Source: Voacanga thouarsii (lineage: Eukaryota; Streptophyta; Magnoliopsida; Gentianales; Apocynaceae). Taken from it: DNA of 64,000 nt. Positions 55,590 through 64,000 of this stretch are shown one piece after another; positions within the stretch are counted from its first letter, which is position 1, and each line of letters starts with the position of its first letter. A program made the position numbers and the translations under genes. Below the pieces are notes generated by a model. It was not told where the DNA came from. It did not search any database and was given only the letters and a program-made list of their open reading frames with translations. The stretch spans positions 3,410,001 through 3,474,000 of the forward strand of contig JANUWF010001491.1 of NCBI GenBank assembly GCA_026120185.1, in the 5' to 3' direction.

Positions 55590-57158
55590 AATAATATTTT
55601 AAGGAGAACATAATGATTTGTTTGCAACTATCCTAGCTAGGCTAGGAAAATTAGAAAGAGACCTTTAAGCATTACGAAGAGACTTTATGGAGTTACAAAC
55701 CCACCAAGGTTAAGCTTTTACAGTTGCTCAAAAAAGAGGACAAGGGCTACAAGAAAGCCCTAGAATGGGGGATGAAGCTAAATATACATCTCCGTTGTAT
55801 ATACAACATGGTTAAGAATGGGGTGAACACTACTTTGAATGGTTCTAACAAGCTTCTATGAGAGGAGGGAGACAAGGCATGAGAGGAGGATAAGGTATGG
55901 TGCAAGAAATGAATGGAGGAAACAATCTAAGAGGGCTAGAGAGAGTTTGAGGGAGTTGTTGAGTGGTATAAAGGGGAATATGGAGAAGACTATGGAAAAG
56001 AAAGAGATGATTGGGAAATAGAGGAGATAGAAGAGAGGGAAATGAAGAAGAAAGTGAGTTGAACCATATTGAGATGAAATTCCTACATTCTTTGGGAAAA
56101 GTGTCCCTAAATCCTATTTTAAATAGGAAAGCAAGATGGAAATATTCTTTGAGTGCCATGCTATAGTGAAATGAGCAAAGTAAGGTTGGCTATTTTAGGA
56201 TTTTCAGAATATATGTTGGTGTGGTAGGAGTAAGGTTGTTCTTAAATAAAGTAAATAAGGGTGCAACATGTGGCAAATTAGAACTTCTTGAAAGACATGA
56301 TGAGGGTAAGATTTGTACCTCACTATTATTAAAATAACCTCCACTAGAGACTTCAATCTTTCGAACAAGGCAATTAGAGTGCAGAAGACTATCACGAAGA
56401 GATAGAAGTTATGTTGATGAGGGCTCATGATATTAAGGATGGGTAACAAAGGCTAGGTTTTTTAGAGGATTGAATAGAGAAATGGAAAATGTAGTAGAGT
56501 TGCACCCTTATGAGAGCTTGGAAGAAATGGTCCATGTGGCTATAAAGATTAAAAGGTAACAAAAGGGGAAGGCATTTGTCAAGGCAATACTACCAATCCC
56601 AAATACTTCTAGCAAGATACCTACCAAGAAAGATGGTGCTCTTAAATATTTCTAAAGAGATTACAAAAAAAACCAAGGCAAGAATGGAAATAACGAAAAG
56701 ATTGGAAGCCGAAGGAAGGTTAGAATAAAGATAAAGAGAACGTCATAGAAAGAACAAAACATAATAGAGACATCAAACGATTTAGGTATCTTAGCTATGG
56801 ACACACCTCATATTAGCAAAAAGAGTATATATATTCCAATACCTATGGTGAAGTCTCCACCGAATAAAAGGATAAGGAAGAAAGGCGCAAAAAAGATTAA
56901 AAAGAGAATGAGAATAATGAAAGTAAAGATAGAGAGGTTGTTGGTCAAGAGTATGCCTTAGATTAGATTGCAAAAAGATCCTAGAATTCTTAAGCTATTG
57001 AGGACCAAGACCATCAACAAAAAGAAAGCATATTTTATACAAGGTGCCTAATCGAGAAAAAACCATGTTATGTCATTATTGATAGCGGCAGTTTCACAAA
57101 TATGATTGCTATGAACTTAGTTAATGAATTGGGCATGAGTTGGAACAAACACCAAAAA
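55590..57158 (+). pseudogene. Gyp-E1 gag and protease remains
   Basis: Decayed Ty3/gypsy gag. A recognisable segment at 56467-56560 reads LNREMENVVELHPYESLEEMVHVAIKIKR, the usual end of the gypsy gag core. Upstream are an R/G/E-rich region (about 55850-56040) and MK..SLGK remains near 56070. The zinc-knuckle region near 56780 has lost its cysteines (RFRYLSYGHT). Protease part at about 57031-57158: YTRCLIEKKPCYVIIDSGSFTNMIAMNLVNELGM, with DSG kept. It is cut at 57159 by Cop-G. There are many stops and frameshifts. Confidence 0.7.
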
Positions 57159-57480
57159 TGTTAGAACGTATGCCCAAAATAGACTCTATATTTCTGTATT
57201 TTAGAAAATAATAAAATATTTTATTCATTAAAAGTTGGTGGTATGCATATATTTGCACATTAAGGTCTAAGTTTATTTGTAAGTGATCTACGTGATTGGA
57301 TTATACTTTCACAGTAAAGTATAGATCATAGGCTACTAGCATATAAGTTACAATGTTCTTGATCAATTGATGAAGTTGGCCACTTCATCATAGTTTAAAT
57401 CTATAGTTTCTAAATGGGGAATAATTTACCTTTAATCTGTAAGTAGTCCACTCATGCCAATAGTATAAGCGTATTTAAAA
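57159..57480 (+). mobile_element. Cop-G: truncated copia LTR
   Basis: Starts TGTTAGAACGTATGCCC in the middle of the E1 protease. Only about 300 bases precede gag-like sequence, with no primer site between, so LTR and leader have suffered a deletion. There is no partner LTR. Confidence 0.5.
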
Positions 57481-58140
57481 TATGTAAAACTGGACCAAGA
57501 GTATGAGGCTAAGAGGGCATAGAAGAAAGCTAATGAAATGGCTAGATTCTATATGTTGGCTTCCATGTCCAATGTTTTTCATTTTAAGCATGAGAACATA
57601 CCTACTATGTATGATATCGTTGTATCATTACGCACCATGTTTGTTGATAAGAGATGGCCCATAAGACAAGAAGATCGTAAGGCAATCATAAACACTAGGA
57701 TGGCTAAGGAGGCATTCGTTCACGAGCATATACTTAAGATGATTGGTCACTTTAAGTATGTTAAGGTTTTAGGGGCAATATCGATCCGAAGAGAAAAATT
57801 GGTATGGTTCTTGAGGTTTTACTAGATTCATACACTTAGCTAAAATTGAACAACAATATAAATAAGTTGAGTATATCTTTAATTGAGTTAATGAAAGATT
57901 TCTATGCTGCTGAGAAAATCATGAAGCTTGCATTAAAAGTTTTAGTTTACTCATTTTGGTTCATCTTCTAGAAGTAGGAACTAGCACTGGAAATTTAAGA
58001 AAAAGAAGGCCTAGAAAAATGTAGAGGCCCAACCTAAAGTGCTAAGCCCGGTCCATCCAAGCCCAACGCCAAATACTTCAAGCGTGGCAAGAAGAGTCAT
58101 TTTAAGAAAGATTATCTGGATTTCTTAGCTAAGTCGTCTT
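57481..58140 (+). pseudogene. Cop-G gag remains
   Basis: The frame at 57538-57825 reads MARFYMLASMSNVFHFKHENIPTMYDIVVSLRTMF..RQEDRKAIINTRMAKEAFVHEHILKMIGHFKYVKVLGA, a clear copia gag (UBN2 type) but a different family from Cop-1/2/3. A downstream reading (SLPNSF.. region) is lost by deletion and stops. A Lys-rich segment near 57990-58020 and KRGKKSHFKKD-like sequence near 58080-58110 mark the knuckle region. Nothing of pol is seen. Confidence 0.75.
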
Positions 58141-58569
58141 CATGTATTGCTCTTTATTTAGAGTCTATTTTGACGGTTAGATCGTTATCTACTAGGATTG
58201 TTGATTTCAAAACTACTGACCATATTTATAACTATTTGCAGAGGTTCAGTAAGATAAGGAGACTAATGAGACTCCACTTCATCATAGAGGACAAGCACAA
58301 AAAGGGAGACACTACACAAAGACTAATGACGAGGGTAAGGACAAAGCGATTACGATAAGGACTTTAAGAATTCATGAAACCCACTTAAAGATAAAGGCTT
58401 CTTGGGATGGCTTAAAAGAGCTTACTGTGCTAACAATTGATAGAGAATATCAAGAGAAGGCTATGGAAGATGAGAAGAAAGGCAAGGAGATTGAACAAGG
58501 TAGAGTGAGCTTGGAGTTGAGCACCATCGGCTAAAGAACAAGCAACTGGAACCAGCTGCATTAGCATAG
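58141..58569 (+). other. Unassigned DNA between Cop-G and Gyp-E2
   Basis: Contains KTTDHIYNYLQ-like and EREYQEKAMEDEKKGKEIEQ-like fragments without a clear family. It may be the end of Cop-G or an internal part of E2's predecessor. Confidence 0.35.
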
Positions 58570-59243
58570 ATGATGTCAACTGTGTTTTGTATAAAAGTCC
58601 TCTGCAGACAATGTCCAGTTGGTGTGGACCCAAGTGGCATACTCACTTCAGGACCCAATCCCCTGTTTGTGTGTTTTAATATTTTTCTCCTGCTTATTTT
58701 CACTTTTAATACTTTGTAATGACCCCTTTTTTAACTCAAGCTTATCTTAAGACCTCATTAAACTAATTGCTAGGGTTAGGTTGTATAAATACCACTTTAT
58801 ATGATTTGACAACTCAATTAACACATAATATTTAAAATCATGAACTGAGTACCCTTGAGAGGTTTTGCCTCCTTGTTCATCTTTTGATGAAGATCAAACT
58901 AAGATTAGTGTGCTTTTTGTTGAGTCTCTAAAATCCTAGGATGATCTGATTTGGTTTTTCTTTATTTTGGTCTCAGAAGCTTTGTTCTTTTTTGTTCTAT
59001 TTGAATTCCAGTTGGGGGCCCATAGTGTTCTACTTCCTTATTCTTGAATTCCTTTATTATTTTAAGGGTATTTGGTGAATCTATAGTAGATCTAACTACT
59101 TTTCTTGTGGGTCTTTGAAGCTTTGATCTTCAAGGTTTGTTAGAATATAGGAAGATAGCTTATATCTCTTTTAGATACTAAATTTACCTATTTTGGTTAC
59201 TTGGAATTGTACTATGAATTTGGCCCACTTAATCACTTTGTTC

Positions 59244-59289
<46 letters not shown>

Positions 59290-59305
59290 CCCAAAGATCA
59301 TATCA
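58570..59305 (+). mobile_element. Gyp-E2 5' LTR (left edge uncertain)
   Basis: Same order of landmarks as the E1 LTR (TTTGTAATGACCCC, GGTTGTATAAATACC, GAGAGGTTTTGCCTCC, GATGAAGATCAAACTAAG). A TATA-like TATAAATA lies at about 58782. It contains a (TA)n array. The right end is set by the primer site. Confidence 0.6.
59247..59282. repeat. (TA)n microsatellite in Gyp-E2 LTR
   Basis: About 18 uninterrupted AT units; E1 has no such array at the matching place. Confidence 0.9.
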
Positions 59306-59311
59306 AAGATT

Positions 59312-59327
59312 TGGTATCAGAGCAAGG
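59312..59327 (+). other. Gyp-E2 primer-binding site (tRNA-Met type)
   Basis: TGGTATCAGAGCAAGG, six bases after the probable LTR end TATCA. Confidence 0.85.
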
Positions 59328-60124
59328 ATACCTGTGATTCTAATCAAAGCTTGCAATCACGAAAACAAGACAAAATAAGTTAAAGAAAAACAGGGCGAAT
59401 CCCGTAGCGCAAAAAAATAGCTCAAAAAGGTCAAGAAATCTTTCATTTCTCCTGTGTTTCTTGGGTGAAATTTGCTCTATGATGTTGGTATATCACTTGG
59501 GAACAAATTTCTCTCATGTTTGTGATGAATTCAAGCTTGAATGGGTATGAAAAGTTTGCTATATCTTAAGTGATGAGATTGAAGGTGAGGTGTTTAATAA
59601 TTGTTCTATGAAGGCTTGTGGCTATAATTGAGAGTCATGACTTCTTGTTTACATTTATCGGGATATGGTGACTTTGTTTACCATGCTATTATTGAATTCC
59701 ATACTCATTGAACTCATCTTTGTTATTGCATACTTGTGATCATTTGGATATGTATAGCTCTACATACTAGTTTAACTTGTCTTTTTATGCCTTGTCAAAT
59801 TCTTATTTGTTTATTTTTTAAATTGCCTCCTTGAGCTTCTAGTATTGTTCTTGTGATTGATTAAGTCGTCCATTTGTTGAAATTCTTGCTATTTCTTTTC
59901 TTTTCTTTTTTTTTTTTTTTGAGGTGCCCAACAAGTGTTTCTTGAGATTGGAAACTCTATGGGGAGACTTGGGAGTGAACAAGGAGGCTCTGAGTATTGA
60001 GAAAAATGCAAGATGATAAGATTATTATAAAAAGAGCCACAAGAGAGTAAACACGCAAGGGAGTGAAAATGAGGAACTATTTCTTTCCTAACCATTTTCT
60101 TTCAAGTTAATATTCTAGAAAGCC
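59328..60124 (+). other. Gyp-E2 leader
   Basis: Non-coding. Shares AATCCCGTAG, GGTCAAGAAATCTTTCATTT and GAGAGTAAACACG phrases with E1. Confidence 0.5.
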
Positions 60125-61391
60125 TCAAATGATATCTCAAGGAGAACCCCAAGACATGTTACCCACCATCCTTGCTAGGATTGAGAAACAAGGAAGAAAT
60201 ATCCAAACTTATGAAGTGACTTCACGGAGTTACAAACCAATCAAGGGCAAGCTTCTACAGTTGCTCAAAGAAAGGGATAAAGGCTAGTAGAAAGACCTAG
60301 GAGAAGAGATGAAGCGAATTATACACCATTATTGCAAGCACAACAAGGTGAAGAATTGGATGAGCACTCCTGCTATGGAGGATTCCAACAAGCTCCCATG
60401 AGAGAAGGGAGACATGGCATGAGAGGAGGAAGAGGTAGGGTGCAATGAATGAATGGTGGGAATAATCTAAGAGGATTAGTAAAAGATTTTGAGAGAGTTG
60501 ATGAATGGAATAAAGGGGAACATAGAGATGTTTATAGGGAACAAAATGGAGAATAGGGCAATAGAGGAGGAATGAGGTAGGGAAATGAAGAAGAGAGAGA
60601 GTTGAACCATATTAAAATGAAAGTGCCCACATTCTATGGAAAGAGTGATCCCAAATCCTATTTTAAGTAGGAGAGCAAGAAGGAAATATCCTTTGAGTGC
60701 CATACCTATAGTGAAAGATAAAAGGTAAGGTTGGCTATTTTCAAATATATAGAGTATGTCTTAGCAAGTTAGTACTCAACGAAGGCAAATGGGAGTGGAA
60801 CCTATGACAATATGGAACTTGTTGATAGATATGATGATAGATAGATCTGTTCCTCACTACTATTAGAACGACCTCTACCAAAGGATTCCATCCATAAAAT
60901 AAGGGAATAAAAGTATAGAGGATTATCATCAAAATATGAAAGTGATGTTGATGAGAGCTTATATCGATGACGACCGTAGGGTAACCAGGGCTAGATTTCT
61001 AGGAGGTTTAAATAGGGAGATAGCCCAATTTGGTGGAGTTACATTCGTACGAGAGTTTGGAAGACATAGTTCATGCTAAGCCTAAAGATGGAAACGTAGC
61101 TAAAAAGGAGGGCCTTTGCTAAGCCTACACCCCCAAACCCAAACACTTCGGGCAAAATGTCATTCAAGAAGGATGACTCCCCTAAACATTTCTAAAAGGA
61201 TGTTAACAAGCCAAGGGAAGGATAGAAACCAAGAGAAGATTGGAAACCGAGGAAAGATTAGAAGCCTAGGGAAGTTTGGAATAAGGAAAAAATGATGGCA
61301 ATGGAAGGACTACAATAGAATAAAGACATCAAGTGTTTTAGGTATCTGGGCTATGGACACACTACCCATGAGTGTCCTAGTAAGAGGACTA
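60125..61391 (+). pseudogene. Gyp-E2 gag remains
   Basis: Reads QMISQGEPQDMLPTILARIEKQGRNIQTYE.. at the start, then IKMKVPTFYGKSDPKSYF and KVRLAIF.., SKYESDVDESL.., RARFLGGLNREIAQF (about 60980-61030), and a zinc-knuckle remnant CFRYLGYGHTTHECPSKRT (61338-61390; the second Cys is Tyr). This order is that of the Ty3/gypsy gag core plus CCHC. It has frameshifts and stops throughout. It is cut at about 61392 by the Gyp-H LTR, so no pol is seen. Confidence 0.75.
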
Positions 61392-62802
61392 TGTGCAACA
61401 CCCCACTACCTAGGCCCAACAGGGCCGGGGATGTTGTCCCATTCAAAGGATAACGGGTCTTTATAACTAGGTCACACTAATGAAAATAAGAACAATAATT
61501 TAAAATTTGAACTTATTGCAACCCAAAAATTCAAGAACAAATCCAAAATAAATTGTTCACTATTATCTCTCAAAGCAGCACATAAAGTAAATAACACAAA
61601 GTCTTTAAAGCAGGCAACAATCTAGCTACTCAACTCCACAGTAGGATTGACCTGAAAACATGACATAAAAGGTGATGAGATAAAAATCTCAATAAGCCCT
61701 TGTGTGCTTTGAGTATTTCAGGTAAAACAGTTCATGTATGCAAGTTGTAAAAATTGTATAGAAGAAACTGCTGGCAAGCAAAAAAATAAGGATTAAAAAT
61801 AAAAAGTGGTGTTTTGCTTTTCAAACTATACATGTACATAATAAATACAACCACTCAAATCGGTAGCCATGGGTTACCACATGTTGGGCCCCATGACCAT
61901 ATAACGGTCAGAATGCCACACTTTATGCAGACTGATAAAAAGGAAGGTGATTGGCCCGGGTAAGATACTCCTCCTTCTCTACACCAATACATATCGGTTG
62001 TCCACTCCGGAAACACACAATCCACTTGACTGAAACTTGCTAGCTCAGACCCCCATGACTACGTAGTACTGTCGCTTCCCTAAGTGGAGTTCATCGTTTG
62101 GAGGTGGCCTCCTGCCAGAAGACTCGCTCTTGCACTTTAAAACTAGTACTACTAGCCTACCCTTATTGAGTACTCAACGTTGATTGTCCCACTTAGGAGA
62201 AAACGGATAAAACATTGCTTTACTTGGAAATAGCAATTAAGGGTTTCTAAAATTCATGTCAAAGTGGGTTTTTAGAAAGAATTTAGTGTTTGTGCAAAAC
62301 TGCTTATTTGGTTTTCAAATGATTTGTTTGACTGAACAAGAAAGGAAACAATCCTTAATTGCCTCTACAAAATGAGTGCCCATACACTTCGCATTTGGCT
62401 TGCCATAGTAACCTTTTGTCATCAAATAAGTTTATGCAGGAGCTTACCTGATCGTTTGCTTGCACGTTCACAAATCTTCCAAAGTTGACCTAACTCCGCT
62501 TGGGGTAAACACAAGTCATATGGTTATTCTAAAGCTATATTCGCTTCCCTAAATAATCCTAGTTCAACTTATTACAATCATGACCCTAATGTCCTAAGCT
62601 TTAAGGCTAGATGATAAAGGGGTTTATAAATAAGTCTAGCTTGATAAGTGAAAATAACTAGGGGTTGTAAAATAATTACTAATATGTTATAAGTTCAAAT
62701 ACAAATCTTGAGTGTTGTTATTAATGAATAAACCAGGGTTTAATTGATGAAGAATCCTAAGTCTTAGATGATATTATTAAAATAAATAATAAATTATTGC
62801 TA

Positions 62803-62827
62803 ATCTCTTAATTAATAATTAAGAGAT
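62803..62827. repeat. Perfect 11-bp inverted repeat
   Basis: ATCTCTTAATT, loop AAT, AATTAAGAGAT. It lies in a very AT-rich part of the Gyp-H LTR (about 62770-63010). Confidence 0.85.
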
Positions 62828-63693
62828 AGAAAATAATAAATAAAATTAATAATAAATAAATTTTATTAAATTTTGATCAATAGATAATAAATAAATTTCA
62901 ATAGTATTTATAAATATATAGCCTACAAGATTAATATTTTATCTATTATTATTATTATTTATATAAAAGGCTTTATTTATTATTATTATTATTATATATA
63001 TAATATTTATATATATATTATCTTTAATGAAGGATATAATTTATTTGGCTAAAATATCACTATTCCATTTAATATTTCAATTCCAACTTCCTAGGGTTTT
63101 CAAAATCTTTGGAGGAAATCATAATATTAAAATTGACCAATTAAAATAGCTTAGGATTAATAAGGTCATGATCATAATTTTCCTATCGCTAACAAGAATC
63201 ATGAACATAAACTCCAACATCAATCAACAAACTATTCTATTCATGAATAAAGGCTTAAATCCATACCTACTATCACATGGCCAAATCTCTACTAAGTATA
63301 ATCATATTCATGGCTTCAATGAAAACAAGAACATAATACCCTATTCACCAAAGGTGACATAATATTTAGCATGCTTAAACATTCATGCTCACTTAAGACA
63401 CAAAGAACATGCATCAATCCACAAGAAATTTCATAAAACTTAACCATGGCCAAACATTCTCATTCTCCAATTTCAATTCCTTCATACATAAGCATATACT
63501 CAAACCCCAATCGTATTCTATCCCTTTCCATCAACATCTAAGAGACATGACTTTAGAATTAAAGAGAAGGTTAAAGAGAAATACTTGGTTGATGACTATT
63601 TTGATGAAGATTCAAGGATCTCCATACGCTTAGGAGGCTTGAATCATCCAAGAAAGAAGAAGAAAAACAGCCATGGTTGTAGCAACCATTTCG

Positions 63694-63711
63694 GTAGAGA
63701 GAGAGAGAGAG
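63694..63711. repeat. (GA)n run
   Basis: A short GAGAGA run in purine-rich sequence near the end of the window. Confidence 0.6.
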
Positions 63712-64000
63712 TATTAGTAAGACATGTTAAAGGTTGAAGTGAAGAAGATGCACAAGAGTTGTTCTTGGTTACCTTGATGGTGTTCTTGAGACTTCAAGAA
63801 GAATTCTAGTTTTTTATCCGATTGCAAATTTTTATTTTCAAGATTTGATGTTATAAAATCAAAAAATGGACTCTAGGGTGTGAGTAGGCATGATCTGGAG
63901 TTTTTGGAAGGGATTGAAGGTGTTTAGAGTGGTCTTAGGCTTGAAGAAAGGTAGTGTGTATTCTTGGTGTTCTTGGAGAAATGGAGAGAATTGGAGAGAA

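Larger units (their letters stand above)
61392..64000 (-). mobile_element. Gyp-H: LTR of a chromovirus-like element, runs off the window
   Basis: Begins TGTGCAACACCCCACTACC within the E2 gag. It parallels the Gyp-D LTR: CAACACCCC start, GGGTCTTTATA shortly after, ATGAGATAAAAATCTCAATAAGCCC(TT)GTGTG near 61676-61710 (Gyp-D: CACCTAATGAGTCCCGTGTGTG near 48512), and a GA/AG-rich far end. No gene is seen up to 64000. The element body is not visible, so orientation is inferred from Gyp-D. Confidence 0.5.

Noticed and set aside
58430..58703. Open frames on the minus strand near the E2 LTR
   Set aside because: Two overlapping short frames in LTR sequence without domain or start context.
59247..59282. 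TA run as a possible replication origin or breakpoint
   Set aside because: A simple microsatellite within an LTR; nothing else supports it.

Overview
The window is plant nuclear DNA made almost entirely of LTR retrotransposons and their remains. The evidence for a flowering plant is AT-rich sequence, Ty1/copia elements primed by initiator tRNA-Met, a Ty3/gypsy-type family primed by tRNA-Asp (an Athila/Tat trait), and a gene resembling the 'putative plant transposon protein' domain. I could not identify the species. I found no host gene, rRNA, tRNA or CRISPR. Every protein-coding region is transposon-derived and interrupted by stops or frameshifts.

The layout is a nest resolved by target-site duplications (TSDs). 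The oldest layer is a minus-strand gypsy element, Gyp-D: protease fragment 2184-2647, gag-like part 37112-37503, long 5' LTR 48177-51897. Two copies of one copia family sit in it in opposite orientation: Cop-1 (2648-37111, plus) and Cop-2 (37976-47555, minus). Cop-1 is split in its reverse transcriptase region by Gyp-A (8921-34685, TSD GGTTG). Gyp-A is split twice more: by Gyp-B, a member of its own family (12534-21221, TSD ACTTG), and by the copia element Cop-3 (23631-32011, TSD CGTTC). With the inserts and duplicated target copies removed, Gyp-A is 8686 bp and Gyp-B is 8688 bp, which supports the reconstruction.

The left edge (1-2183) holds the 3' end and LTR of another gypsy-type element (Gyp-F) related in design to Gyp-A/B. 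The right side (about 53.9-64.0 kb) holds two decayed copies of one gypsy family (E1, E2) in the same orientation, a fragment of a third copia family (Cop-G), and the start of another long minus-strand LTR (Gyp-H).

Gyp-A/B looks non-autonomous: it has LTRs, a tRNA-Asp primer site, an Athila-type gag and a second ORF resembling the plant transposon-protein domain, but no recognisable protease, reverse transcriptase or integrase. Its LTRs carry three GC-rich modules about 100 bp apart, and the module recurs between the two genes. The observation I find most worth checking is in the leader of Cop-1 and Cop-2, between primer site and gag: short inverted repeats about 37 bp apart with four-base loops and apparently covarying arms, present in both copies. 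None of the elements looks able to move on its own.
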